Shown here: positions 25,722 through 33,499 of the stretch, piece after piece
Position numbering within the stretch: the first letter of the stretch is position 1
How the letters are laid out: the number at the start of each line of letters is the position of its first letter
Assembly (NCBI GenBank): GCA_002699185.1
Contig: PABG01000055.1
Span: forward strand, 1 to 43,328
Direction of reading: 5' to 3'
DNA from: Gammaproteobacteria bacterium
Lineage (GTDB): Bacteria; Pseudomonadota; Gammaproteobacteria; Thiohalobacterales; Thiohalobacteraceae
Length of the DNA: 43,328 nucleotides
The notes under the pieces: generated by a model
Database searches by the model: none
What the model was told of the DNA's origin: nothing
The model's input: the letters and a program-made list of their open reading frames with translations, nothing else
Position numbers and translations under genes: made by a program

Positions 25722-25755
25722 TTGAGGAAAATGAGAAACTGTTATACCCTGCGGG
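25722..25755 (+). promoter_or_regulatory. Candidate promoter of 4.5S RNA
   Basis: TTGAGG (25722-25727) and TATACC (25743-25748) with a 15-base spacer predict a start near 25755, about 22 bases before the mature 5' end. That matches the RNase P-cleaved leader known for E. coli 4.5S precursor. Confidence 0.5.
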
Positions 25756-25776
25756 CTCCTGGCAATACCGCTCAAT

Positions 25777-25888
25777 GGTGGCTTGTGCCGGTCCCTCCGC
25801 AACGATAAGCTGTGAACCCCGTCAGGCCCGGAAGGGAGCAGCGGCAGCAGTGGACTCGGGTGCCGGAGTGTGGCGGGTACAGGCCGCC
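25777..25888 (+). ncRNA. ffs: Signal recognition particle RNA (4.5S)
   Basis: 112-nt RNA. The universally conserved Ffh-binding apical domain is GTCAGGCCCGGAAGGGAGCA at 25821-25840, with the GGAA tetraloop and the symmetric loop partner AGCAGC. Terminal pairing GGTGGC (25777-25782) with GCCGCC (25883-25888) and GCC/GGT next to it closes the rod. It partners with Ffh to target membrane proteins. Its position before dnaX is common in gammaproteobacteria. Confidence 0.95.
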
Positions 25889-25919
25889 TCCTAATCACCC
25901 TGTATTATGTATCTCCCAC

Positions 25920-25947
25920 GGCCGCGTGCGGCCCTGATCGTATTTTT
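25920..25947 (+). terminator. Possible 4.5S RNA terminator
   Basis: GGCCG/CGGCC stem at 25920-25933 followed nine bases later by TTTTT (25943-25947). The distance to the T-run makes this tentative, and it overlaps the dnaX leader. Confidence 0.35.
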
Positions 25948-25958
25948 CATGTAGCCAA

Positions 25959-27572
25959 ATGTCCTATCAGGTCCTTGCCCGCAAATGGCGGCCGCGCAGC
26001 TTCGATGAACTGGTGGGGCAGGCCCATGTCCTGCGCGCCCTGGTCAACGCGCTGGACAATGACCGCCTGCACCACGCCTACCTGTTCACCGGGACCCGCG
26101 GCGTGGGCAAGACCACCCTGGCCCGTATCCTGGCCAAGTCCCTGAACTGCGAGACCGGTGTCGGCTCGCATCCCTGCGGTGAATGCTCGGCCTGCCGCGA
26201 GATCGACGAGGGGCGCTTCGTCGATCTGATCGAGGTCGATGCCGCCTCCCGCACCAAGGTCGACGAGACCCGCGAGCTGCTGGAGAACGTCCAGTACGCC
26301 CCCACCCGCGGGCGTTACAAGGTGTACCTCATCGACGAGGTGCACATGTTCTCCAACCACAGCTTCAACGCCCTGCTCAAGACCCTGGAGGAGCCGCCGC
26401 CGCACGTGAAGTTCCTGCTGGCGACCACCGACCCGCAGAAGCTGCCGGTGACCATCCTGTCGCGTTGCCTGCAGTTCAACCTCAAGCGCCTGCCGCCGGA
26501 GCAGATCCGCGACTACCTGGAACAGATCCTGGAGCGCGAGGGCATCAAGGCCGAGCCGGGCGCCCTGCGCGAACTGGCCCGCGCCGCCGACGGCAGCATG
26601 CGCGACGGTCTGAGCCTGCTGGACCAGGCCATCGCCTACGGCGGCGGCGAGGTGAGGGAGGCCGAGGTGCGCACCATGCTCGGCACCATCGAGCGCGAGT
26701 TCGTCTACGATCTGGTGCGGGCGCTCGCCGCCGGGGACGGCAGGGCGCTGCTGGCGCGGGTGGGCGATGCCGCCGAACGCAGCACCGATTTCGCTGCGCT
26801 GCTGGCCGAGCTGCTGTCGGTGCTGCAGCGCATTGCCGTTCATCAGGCGCTGCCCGGGGAGGGGCTGGACGAATATGCCGATGCCTCCGAGGCGATCGCC
26901 GAGCTGGCTGCGGCCCTGAGTCCCGAGGATGTCCAGCTCTATTATCAGATCGGTCTGATCGGTCGCCGCGACCTGCCGCTGGCGCCGGATCCGCGCGGCG
27001 GACTGGAGATGATCCTGCTGCGCATGCTCAGTTTCCGCCCGGCGGCGGCCGCGGAGACGCCGGCCGCTGCGGCCCCGGCCCGACCCGCGCGCCCGGGTAC
27101 CAGCGGAGCGGCAGGCCAGGCGTCCGCGCCCGCAGCGCCGACCGCAGCGGTATCCGGGAGCGGGACGGCTCAGCCGGTCAGCGACGACTGGCCCGGCCTG
27201 ATCGCCGCCATGGGCCTGCGCGGCCTGGCCGGACAGCTGGCGGAGAACTGTACCCTGGTCAGTTGCGGGGACAACCGGGTGCAGCTGCACCTGGACCCGG
27301 CCCACCAGCACCTGCTGACCCCGGCGCTGCAGGCCAAGCTGGCCGAGGCCCTGAACCGCTGCCTGGGGCGTGAGGTGCGGCTGGAGATCGACAGCGGCAG
27401 CGGGACGCCGCCGCCGGCCGAGACCCCGGCCCAGCAGCAGGCCCGGCGCAGCCAGGAGCGCCAGCAGGCTGCCGAGAGCGCCATTGCCGGGGACGAGACC
27501 GTCCGCGCCCTGCAGGACACCTTCAACGCCAGGGTGCAGCCCGACAGCATCCGGCCCCTGGACGATGCATGA
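25959..27572 (+). CDS. dnaX: DNA polymerase III gamma/tau subunit
   Basis: 537 residues. AAA+ clamp-loader ATPase: Walker A GTRGVGKTTLARI (about 45-57), zinc module CETGVGSHPCGECSAC (about 64-79), Walker B LIDEVHM (about 124-130) and sensor ATTDPQKLP then SRCLQFNLKRL. The C-terminal tau region after about residue 365 is an Ala/Pro-rich linker followed by DnaE-binding-like sequence. It loads the beta clamp and couples polymerase cores at the fork. The RBS is weak, and the T-rich leader follows the 4.5S gene. No A-rich slippery heptamer was noticed, so whether gamma is made by frameshifting or proteolysis is unclear. First gene of the dnaX-ybaB-recR cluster. Confidence 0.97.
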   Translation: MSYQVLARKWRPRSFDELVGQAHVLRALVNALDNDRLHHAYLFTGTRGVGKTTLARILAKSLNCETGVGSHPCGECSACREIDEGRFVDLIEVDAASRTKVDETRELLENVQYAPTRGRYKVYLIDEVHMFSNHSFNALLKTLEEPPPHVKFLLATTDPQKLPVTILSRCLQFNLKRLPPEQIRDYLEQILEREGIKAEPGALRELARAADGSMRDGLSLLDQAIAYGGGEVREAEVRTMLGTIEREFVYDLVRALAAGDGRALLARVGDAAERSTDFAALLAELLSVLQRIAVHQALPGEGLDEYADASEAIAELAAALSPEDVQLYYQIGLIGRRDLPLAPDPRGGLEMILLRMLSFRPAAAAETPAAAAPARPARPGTSGAAGQASAPAAPTAAVSGSGTAQPVSDDWPGLIAAMGLRGLAGQLAENCTLVSCGDNRVQLHLDPAHQHLLTPALQAKLAEALNRCLGREVRLEIDSGSGTPPPAETPAQQQARRSQERQQAAESAIAGDETVRALQDTFNARVQPDSIRPLDDA

Positions 27573-27648
27573 ACTATTGCTTGTTTCAGAATAGCCTGGA
27601 TGGCTTTGACAGGCGATTGAAAAACCTCACGACTGCATCAAGACAGTT

Positions 27649-27719
27649 CCCTCTCCCCCCGCGTGCGGGGGAGAGGGCCAGGGTGAGGGGGTAAATCAGG
27701 CCGTTGTCCCCCTCACCCC
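27649..27719. repeat. CCCTCTCCCCC double-hairpin repeat
   Basis: Two adjacent hairpins: CCCTCTCCCCC (27649-27659) with GGGGGAGAGGG (27667-27677), and AGGGTGAGGGGG with CCCCCTCACCCC nearby (about 27680-27719). A widespread intergenic repeat type, here splitting dnaX from ybaB. Confidence 0.8.
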
Positions 27720-27846
27720 TACCCCTCTCCCTCGAGGGAGCACCCACAGGGCATAAAAGGGGAGAAGCGTTTATCAACCGCCAGTCAGAGCGGGCGGGAA
27801 GTTGTGACAATTATGCGATGATTAATATGTGTTGAGAGGAAACGCA

Positions 27847-28170
27847 ATGAAAGGCGGACTAGGCAACATCATGAAGCAGGCCCAGCAGATGCAGGCCAAC
27901 ATGCAGAAGGCTCAGGAGGAACTGGCCAACGTGGAAGTCACCGGCCAGGCCGGCGGCGGCATGGTCACAGTGGTGATGACCTGCCGCAACGAGGTGCGCC
28001 GGGTCAACATCGACGACAGCCTGATCGGCGATGACAAGGAGATGCTGGAGGACCTGATCACCGCGGCCATGAACGATGCCGTACACAAGGCCGAGGCGAC
28101 GACCCAGGAGAAGATGTCCGGCCTGACCGCCGGCATGGGCCTGCCGCCGGGCTTCAAGATGCCGTTCTGA
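27847..28170 (+). CDS. ybaB: YbaB/EbfC nucleoid-associated protein
   Basis: 107 residues from ATG 27847, with GAGAGGAAA upstream; the longer frame starting 27829 overlaps that RBS. N-terminal [20 protein letters not shown] is the typical start, followed by helix-rich [20 protein letters not shown] and a Met/Gly-rich C-terminus ([18 protein letters not shown]). Dimeric, tweezer-shaped DNA-binding protein that affects nucleoid structure and gene expression. Sits between dnaX and recR, 12 bases before the recR start, in the classic order. Confidence 0.97.
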   Translation: MKGGLGNIMKQAQQMQANMQKAQEELANVEVTGQAGGGMVTVVMTCRNEVRRVNIDDSLIGDDKEMLEDLITAAMNDAVHKAEATTQEKMSGLTAGMGLPPGFKMPF

Positions 28171-28182
28171 GCGACTGAGTCA

Positions 28183-28779
28183 GTGGCATTATCTCCGGCG
28201 ATTCAACGCCTGGTCGAGGCGCTGCGCTGCCTGCCCGGCGTGGGACCCAAGTCGGCCCAGCGCATGGCCTTCCACCTGCTGGAGCGCGATCGCGAGGGCG
28301 GCCGCCGGCTGGCCGCCGCGCTGATCGATGCCATCGACAAGGTCGGCCACTGTGAGCAGTGCCGCACCCTGACCGAGGAGCCGGTGTGCGGCATCTGCCG
28401 CAGCGACAGCCGCGACCGCAGCCAGCTGTGCGTGGTCGAGACCCCGGCCGACATCGTCGCCATGGAACAGGCCACCGATTTCCGCGGTCTGTATTTCGTC
28501 CTCATGGGCCACCTCTCGCCCCTGGACGGTATCGGGCCGGCCGATATCGGCCTGGACCGGCTGGCGGAGCGCCTGGCCCGGGGCGAGGTGGCCGAGATCA
28601 TCCTCGCCACCAATCCCACGGTGGAAGGCGAGGCCACGGCCCAGTACATCGCCGATCTGGCCCGCAGCCACGGTATCCGGGCCACGCGCCTGGCCCATGG
28701 CATCCCGCTCGGGGGTGAACTAGAATACGTGGACGGCGGCACCCTGTCGCACGCCTTCAGCGGCCGCCGGGACCTCTGA
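28183..28779 (+). CDS. recR: Recombination protein RecR
   Basis: 198 residues from GTG 28183. Contains the N-terminal HhH region ([20 protein letters not shown]), a four-Cys zinc finger ([16 protein letters not shown], about 57-72) and the Toprim domain ([15 protein letters not shown] and [16 protein letters not shown]). Forms a DNA-clamp ring with RecO or RecF to load RecA at gaps. Cotranscribed with ybaB. Confidence 0.98.
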   Translation: MALSPAIQRLVEALRCLPGVGPKSAQRMAFHLLERDREGGRRLAAALIDAIDKVGHCEQCRTLTEEPVCGICRSDSRDRSQLCVVETPADIVAMEQATDFRGLYFVLMGHLSPLDGIGPADIGLDRLAERLARGEVAEIILATNPTVEGEATAQYIADLARSHGIRATRLAHGIPLGGELEYVDGGTLSHAFSGRRDL

Positions 28780-28818
28780 ATCTGCACCCTGTCACCCGAG
28801 GGAAGGTAACGTCACGGA

Positions 28819-29193
28819 ATGGACGTCTCACGCTTACCCGTCATCGCCCATGGCGCGGGCCTGCCGACGCCGGCCGGCGGCCATGCCCAGCGCAGCCGCG
28901 GGCCAGAACCGGTGATCGAGGCCGCCGCCGTGCGCCGCCCGCGCGACGCCGCCGAACAGGTCATCCAGGGTGAACTGCTGGAACGCAGCCGCGGCGAGCG
29001 CCGCTACAGCCCCACCAGCGATTTCCTGCGCGCACGTCAGTACGAGGGCGGTGACGATACCGATACCGGCATGCGCAGCGGCGCCGGGGGTGGTTTCGCC
29101 GGCCGCCAGGCCGTCGGCGCCTACCTGGCCCACACCCGCGAACTCATCCAGCCCGACATCAATCGCGGCACCGCGGTCGATTATTTCATCTGA
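28819..29193 (+). CDS. Uncharacterised 124-residue protein downstream of recR
   Basis: 124 residues from ATG 28819 with GAAGGGAAGG upstream. No signal peptide or membrane helix. Arg/Gly-rich and low in hydrophobics: a disordered N-terminus (RSRGPEPVIEAAAVRRPRDA), a middle ERSRGERRYSPTSDFLRARQ, and a compact C-terminal end GRQAVGAYLAHTRELIQPD followed by NRGTAVDYFI. The tail looks like a short linear motif, as in anti-sigma or secretion-associated small proteins, but I do not recognise a family. It follows recR by 39 bases and may share its transcript. The codon use matches host genes, so I take it as real. Confidence 0.65.
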   Translation: MDVSRLPVIAHGAGLPTPAGGHAQRSRGPEPVIEAAAVRRPRDAAEQVIQGELLERSRGERRYSPTSDFLRARQYEGGDDTDTGMRSGAGGGFAGRQAVGAYLAHTRELIQPDINRGTAVDYFI

Positions 29194-29207
29194 CGTTGCG
29201 TGACATC

Positions 29208-29233
29208 AACGCAGAGTGCGCAAAGGCGCAGAG
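29208..29233. repeat. AACGCAGAG repeat, left arm
   Basis: 26-base sequence beginning AACGCAGAGTGCGCAAAGG that is perfectly inverted at 29773-29798; similarity continues a further 10 bases with mismatches. Looser relatives occur near 30225 and 34067. Confidence 0.8.
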
Positions 29234-29265
29234 ACGCAAAGGGTATGAGGAACTTGTGAGTACCC

Positions 29266-29402
29266 CGTCATTGCGAGGCGCGTAGCGCCGTGGCACAAGC
29301 GAGCTTGCGAGCGCAGAACGCCCGCAGGGCGGCCCCGAAGGGGTGAGCGCAGCGAATAATCTCCAGCCGACTGATTGCGCCGTACGAGATCGCTTCGCTG
29401 TT
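29266..29402. repeat. CGTCATTGCGAG repeat, copy 3, reversed with internal expansion
   Basis: Begins CGTCATTGCGAGGCGCG, and its distal end (GTACGAGATCGCTTCGCTG, near 29384-29401) is the reverse-complement order of copies 1 and 2. About 65 bases of additional GC-rich sequence are inserted in the middle, and the far terminus is degraded. Confidence 0.7.
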
Positions 29403-29422
29403 CCCATAGAATCCCTTCGGTC

Positions 29423-29709
29423 TTACTAATGAGAACGTAAGTCAGATGACACTCAGCCGTTGTGTGCTCACGCACGACAAGGCAGCGAAGCGCCGCTGTA
29501 GCACTCCTACAGCAAGCTTCGATAACGCAGGCGTACGTGAGCACACAACGGCATGTCCTTTTAAAAATCATACTGTTAGGGGCTTCAAGCCGCGTCCGCC
29601 TCGGCGTTGCGGCGCTTGGCAAGGGCTGGGCCATTTCCGGCGCACCGCGCCTTGATGCAGACGCGGCTTGAAGCCCTGAGTGTCATCTGACTTACGTTCT
29701 CATTAGTAA
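29423..29709. mobile_element. 287-bp palindromic element, MITE-like, three-way junction
   Basis: Perfect 34-bp terminal inverted repeats (29423-29456 and 29676-29709; ends TTACTAATGAGAACG). Directly inside, without a gap, are two 16-bp perfect hairpins: 29457-29472 with 29536-29551, and 29581-29596 with 29660-29675, joined by a 29-base linker (29552-29580). Hairpin 1 has two further nested stems (CGAAGC/GCTTCG and GCTGTAG/CTACAGC). No coding capacity. The abutting stems give an exact Y-shaped fold. No clear target-site duplication was seen. Confidence 0.8.
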
Positions 29710-29772
29710 TTGTGGGTATCCCCTCCGGAGCCGGGTATCGCCAAGAGGGAATATACTCAATGCCCTTCGCGC

Positions 29773-29798
29773 CTCTGCGCCTTTGCGCACTCTGCGTT
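29773..29798. repeat. AACGCAGAG repeat, right arm
   Basis: Perfect inverse of 29208-29233. Together the two arms enclose the reversed CGTCATTGCGAG copy and the 287-bp element. Confidence 0.8.
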
Positions 29799-29851
29799 AT
29801 CCTCACCGCAGGTCGCAGTTATCAATGACGCCAAGAGGAGGAGAAAATCCC

Positions 29852-30196
29852 ATGACCGACTGTCTGTTCTGCAAGATGGCCGCCGGCGAGATCCGGCCCG
29901 ACACGGTGCTGGAGAACGACGATGTCATCGCCTTTCGCGACATCAATCCCCAGGCGCCGACCCATGTGCTGGTCATCCCCAGGCAGCACATCGCCACCCT
30001 CAACGATCTGCAGCCGGCGCAGGCCGAGCTGGTCGGGAAGATGTACCTGGCCGCCCAGGAGGTGGCGCGCATCGACGGCCTGGACCAGCGTGGCTATCGC
30101 ACCGTGATGAACTGCCTGGAAGAGGCGGGGCAGTCGGTGTTCCACCTGCACCTGCACGTGCTCGGTGGCCGGCCGATGCAGTGGCCGCCGGGATGA
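29852..30196 (+). CDS. HIT family hydrolase (HinT-like)
   Basis: 114 residues from ATG 29852, with AAGAGGAGGAG (29833-29843) as RBS; the frame to 29783 runs into a repeat. N-terminal CLFCKMAAGEI with a CxxC pair, HVLVIPRQHIATLNDL, and the histidine triad FHLHLHVLGG near residue 99 (HxHxH). HinT-type proteins hydrolyse purine phosphoramidates such as AMP-lysine. Length and motifs match proteobacterial HinT. Monocistronic between repeat-dense spacers. Confidence 0.95.
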   Translation: MTDCLFCKMAAGEIRPDTVLENDDVIAFRDINPQAPTHVLVIPRQHIATLNDLQPAQAELVGKMYLAAQEVARIDGLDQRGYRTVMNCLEEAGQSVFHLHLHVLGGRPMQWPPG

Positions 30197-30276
30197 GCTT
30201 TGCCATGCCTGGGTGACAGTAACGCAGAGAATGCAGAGACACTGAGGCGCAAAGGCAAATGAATCAATCACGTTGC

Positions 30277-30420
30277 TGCAGGTTGGGAAGAACAAAGCGA
30301 AACCCAACCTGCATTCGCTGCATTTGCCGACCCGGCTCGTAGCTCGTAGGCCGGGATAAGCGCAGCGTTCCCGGCATCGTTGGCTTCAATGCCGGAAACG
30401 GGCCGGACGGCCCTTATTCC
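30277..30420. repeat. Two palindromic repeats downstream of HIT gene
   Basis: TGCAGGTTGGG (30277-30287) pairs with CCCAACCTGCA (30303-30313). Next, 30356-30420 opens with the 22-mer also found at 1-22 and folds back through ATGCCGG/CCGGCAT and ATAAGG-type ends. Both lie between the HIT gene and rsgA. Confidence 0.75.
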
Positions 30421-30430
30421 GGCCTGTAGT

Positions 30431-31381
30431 CTAATATTCCCCCAGCCGTTCCTCCGCCGCTTCCAGCTGCGCGTAGAGCTTGCGGTAGCTCTCCAGCCGC
30501 CGGGCGCTGATCTCGCCGGCATCGACCGCCGCCTGCACGGCGCAGCCGGGTTCGTTCAGGTGTCGGCAGTTGTGGAAGCGACACCGGCCTGCGTAATCGC
30601 GGAATTCGCAAAAGCCCTGTGCCAGTTCGGCCTTGTCGATATGCCAGAGATGGAAGTCGCGCACTCCGGGTGAGTCGATCAACTCCCCGCCGCCCGGCAG
30701 ATGATAGAGGGTGGTGTCAGAGGTGGTATGCCGGCCCTGGCCGCTGGCCTCGGACAACTCGCCGACGCGGATATCGTGTTCCGGCAGCAGGGCATTCACC
30801 AGCGAGGATTTGCCCACGCCCGACTGGCCGACCAGGATGCTGGTGTGGGTGGCAAGCAGCTCGATCAGCGGCTGCAGGGCACCGGGCTCGCGGGTATTCA
30901 CCCGTACCACTGGCATACCCAGGGCGGCGAATTCCGCCAGCAGGGCATCGATATGCGTACGCGTGTCGGCAGTGAGTCGGTCTGTCTTGTTCAGCACCAG
31001 CACCGGCCGGGCGGGCATCAGTTCGGCGGCGATCAGGTAGCGGTCGATGAGGGCGGCAGTGGGCTCCGGCTCGGGGGCAATGACGATCAGCAGCTGGTCG
31101 ACGTTGGCCGCCAGGGCCCGCGGCCGGCCGCGATGATCGGGGCGGGTGAGGACGCTCGCGCGTGGCAGCACCCGTTCGATCACGCCCTGGTTCTCGCCAG
31201 CCGGTGACCATTCCACCCGGTCGCCGCAGGCCAGATCGTGCACCCGCTTGCGCGCAGTACATTCGAGCCGCTCCCCGCTCGCGGTTTCCACCAGGGCGTT
31301 GCGGCCATGGTGCCGGATCACCCGGCCGTCGGCCTGCGCTGAGGATACGGAGCGGGGCTTCAGCGGGCTGCGGCGCGTCAT
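30431..31381 (-). CDS. rsgA: Ribosome small subunit-dependent GTPase RsgA
   Basis: 316 residues. Circularly permuted GTPase with motif order G4 (LNKTD), G1 (GQSGVGKSSLVNALL, about 191-205) and G3 (DSPGVRDF), preceded by an OB fold (about 15-85), and followed by a zinc site (CRFHNCRHLNEPGC). Releases RbfA and checks late 30S assembly. On the minus strand, last of a group with the pterin dehydratase, cytochrome c and M48 protease; the orn gene is nearby on the other strand, as in many gammaproteobacteria. Confidence 0.97.
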   Translation of the reverse strand: MTRRSPLKPRSVSSAQADGRVIRHHGRNALVETASGERLECTARKRVHDLACGDRVEWSPAGENQGVIERVLPRASVLTRPDHRGRPRALAANVDQLLIVIAPEPEPTAALIDRYLIAAELMPARPVLVLNKTDRLTADTRTHIDALLAEFAALGMPVVRVNTREPGALQPLIELLATHTSILVGQSGVGKSSLVNALLPEHDIRVGELSEASGQGRHTTSDTTLYHLPGGGELIDSPGVRDFHLWHIDKAELAQGFCEFRDYAGRCRFHNCRHLNEPGCAVQAAVDAGEISARRLESYRKLYAQLEAAEERLGEY

Positions 31382-31404
31382 CCTGTGGTTCCGCCCGTGC
31401 GCTG

Positions 31405-31752
31405 TCAGCTGTTGTCCGCTTCCAGCGCGTCCACCCGGGCGGCGCAGATGAAGTCATTCTCCGACAGACCGCCGACCGAATGGGTGGTGAAGTGCACCAC
31501 GCAGCGGTTGTAGCTGACCTCCAGATCGGGGTGGTGATCCTCCCGGTTGGCGATCCAGGCCACGGCGTTGACGAAGGCGACGGTCTGGTAGAAATCCCTG
31601 AACCTGAAGCTGCGCACCAGCGCGGGGGTGTCGCGGTCCAGTTCCCAGTCGTCGTGCAGCTGGCTCAGCGTCCCGGCGGCCTGCTCCAGGGGCATGGCCG
31701 GGCTGCCCTTGGGCAGAGACTTGCAGTGCTGTTCCCTGAGCGGTGTGGCCAT
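31405..31752 (-). CDS. phhB: 4a-hydroxytetrahydrobiopterin dehydratase
   Basis: 115 residues from ATG 31752, with GTGAGGCAG ahead; a GTG four codons earlier is weaker. Contains the pterin dehydratase signature REDHHPDLEVSYNRCVV (EDHHPD at 71-76) and VHFTTHSVGGLSENDF. Recycles the oxidised pterin cofactor by dehydrating 4a-carbinolamine. No phenylalanine hydroxylase is in view, so another role such as molybdopterin-related pterin chemistry is possible. Starts nine bases after the cytochrome c stop codon. Confidence 0.94.
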   Translation of the reverse strand: MATPLREQHCKSLPKGSPAMPLEQAAGTLSQLHDDWELDRDTPALVRSFRFRDFYQTVAFVNAVAWIANREDHHPDLEVSYNRCVVHFTTHSVGGLSENDFICAARVDALEADNS

Positions 31753-31760
31753 GGCCTGCC

Positions 31761-32042
31761 TCACTCGAAGCCGTAATGCGTTTGATTCAGGTACTGCACG
31801 ACATTCTCGACGTCCTGGTCGAACCAGCGCAGGCCCAGGCTGGCATCGCAGCGCCTGACCTGCTTGTGCAGCGCCTCCAGCGAATTGACCCGGCGGTCCT
31901 CGCGGGTGTAGACGCCGCTGTCATGGCACTGCATGCAATGCTGGTCGTGCAGCTTTTTGCCGGCCTGGGCATCGGCCGCCGCGACAGGGCCGGCGCTCAG
32001 CAGGCCGAGGGTCAGAATGAGTGGGATCGGTCGTATGAACAT
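31761..32042 (-). CDS. Small periplasmic monohaem cytochrome c
   Basis: 93 residues: signal peptide (MFIRPIPLILTLGLLSAGPV then AAA), then haem site CMQCH at 36-40, and GVYTREDRRVNSLEALHKQV and YLNQTHYGFE towards the end. Only the haem-proximal His is given by the motif. There is no Met after the haem site, so the sixth ligand is not a C-terminal Met as in most class I cytochromes; His59 or His89 are candidates, or the site is open. The gene sits 12 bases from the M48 protease stop and just upstream of the pterin dehydratase. Probably a periplasmic electron carrier of sulfur- or metal-oxidising metabolism, by inference only. Confidence 0.85.
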   Translation of the reverse strand: MFIRPIPLILTLGLLSAGPVAAADAQAGKKLHDQHCMQCHDSGVYTREDRRVNSLEALHKQVRRCDASLGLRWFDQDVENVVQYLNQTHYGFE

Positions 32043-32054
32043 GGCTATGCTCCT

Positions 32055-33308
32055 TCAGGCAGGCTGCCTGGCGTTGGCGTTCAGCTGTGCGACCCGCACC
32101 GGTGCGGGGGGGTGCGAGTCATAGAAGGTGGAATACAACGGGTCCGGCGTCAGGGTGCTGGCGTTTTCCCGGTACAGCTTGACCAGGGCCTGGACCAGAT
32201 CCCCGGCACGCGTCTGGCTGGCGGCGTAGGCATCGGCCTCGAATTCGTGCTTGCGTGACAGGGCGTTCATCAGCGGCGACAGGAAGAAGCCGAACAGCGG
32301 GCTGACCAGCAGGAACAGGATCAGGCCCATGTGCAGCGACGGCTCGTTCACGCCCAGGCCATGGAAGAAGGCCGGCTGCTGGATGAGCCAGCCCAGTGCG
32401 GCCAGGCCGGCGAGGCTCAGCAGGGCCATGGAGACCAGCCGCTTGTGCACGTGCTTGTGTTTGAAGTGCCCCAGTTCGTGGGCCAGCACGGCCTCGACCT
32501 CGTCCGGGTCCAGCGACTTGAGCAGGGTGTCGAAGAAGACGATACGCTTGTTCTCGCCCAGACCGGTGAAGTAGGCGTTGCCGTGCCCGGAGCGCTTGGA
32601 GCCGTCCATGACGAAGATGCCGTTGCTGGTGAAGCCGCAGCGGCTCAGCAGCGACTCGATGCGCTGCCTGAGTTCATTGTCTTCCAGCGGGCTGAACTTG
32701 TTGAACAGCGGCGCGATGAAGGCCGGATAGGCCCATAGCATCAGCAGGGTAAAGCCCATCCATACAATCCAGACGTACAGCCACCAGAGGCTGCCCGAGG
32801 CCTGCATCAGCCACAGCACCACGGCGATCAGCGGCGTGCCCAGCAGCAGCAGGAGCAGGCCGTTCTTCAGCATGTCGCCGACGAAGGTCCGGAGATCGGT
32901 GCGGTTGAAGCCGAACCGCGCCTCCAGGCCGAAGGTGTGATAGAGCGAGAACGGCAGGTCCAGCAGGCTGGAGACGACGAACAGGCTGAGCATGACCGCC
33001 ACGCCGGTCCACAACGGGCTCCACTCCAGCTGCGACCAGGCCCCGTTGAGCAGGGCCAGCCCGCCGCCCAGGGTCCAGCCCAGCAGGATCAGGTAGCCGT
33101 ATGCGCCCTCGGCCAGTCCCAGCCGGGTCCTGGCCAGGGTGTAGTCGGCGGCCTTGTGGTGGGACTCGAGCGGGATGTGATCGCGAAAGGCCGCCGGCAC
33201 CTGCCCGCGGTGATTGCGGATATAGCGCATGTGCCGCGCCGCCAGCCACCACTGGGTCAGGGCGGTGGCGAACAGCATAACGAGGAAGATGGCGGTGTAG
33301 AGATTCAT
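32055..33308 (-). CDS. M48A (Ste24-like) membrane metalloprotease
   Basis: 417 residues from ATG 33308. Multi-pass inner-membrane protein, with several hydrophobic helices (AIFLVMLFATALTQW, LLLLLLGTPLIAVVLWLM and others). Zinc site VLAHELGHFKHKH (HExxH, about 278-288) and downstream third ligand in SRKHEFEADAYA. The N-terminal peptidase M48_N region (TRLGLAEGAYGYLILLGW) is of the CAAX-prenyl-protease Ste24 type; in bacteria it acts in membrane protein quality control. First gene of the minus-strand group; the divergent spacer to orn is about 190 bases. Confidence 0.93.
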   Translation of the reverse strand: MNLYTAIFLVMLFATALTQWWLAARHMRYIRNHRGQVPAAFRDHIPLESHHKAADYTLARTRLGLAEGAYGYLILLGWTLGGGLALLNGAWSQLEWSPLWTGVAVMLSLFVVSSLLDLPFSLYHTFGLEARFGFNRTDLRTFVGDMLKNGLLLLLLGTPLIAVVLWLMQASGSLWWLYVWIVWMGFTLLMLWAYPAFIAPLFNKFSPLEDNELRQRIESLLSRCGFTSNGIFVMDGSKRSGHGNAYFTGLGENKRIVFFDTLLKSLDPDEVEAVLAHELGHFKHKHVHKRLVSMALLSLAGLAALGWLIQQPAFFHGLGVNEPSLHMGLILFLLVSPLFGFFLSPLMNALSRKHEFEADAYAASQTRAGDLVQALVKLYRENASTLTPDPLYSTFYDSHPPAPVRVAQLNANARQPA

Positions 33309-33499
33309 GGCATGCCGCATGTTGGCTGGAAACTGACCCGGATTATACTCATCGCTTCCCGGGCCCGGCCAGCGCCGTCGGCCGGCAAAATCCGGACAAA
33401 TAATCGTGTTTCATCTCCGGCGGTTGATGCTGGCCTTTGGGGAAGGCATTCGGTAGCATGGCCGGACACGCTCAGGCACAGGAAATCCCACGCAATATC

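Larger units (their letters stand above)
29194..29851. other. Repeat-dense intergenic region
   Basis: 658 bases with no supported gene, made of nested repeats: inverted AACGCAGAG arms at both ends, a reversed CGTCATTGCGAG copy, and a 287-bp palindromic element. Open frames across it arise from the repeats. Confidence 0.8.

Noticed and set aside
29423-29709. Hammerhead ribozyme, retron or attC site
   Set aside because: No CTGATGA/GAAA core, no reverse transcriptase nearby, and no integrase-type core site; only the pairing is similar.
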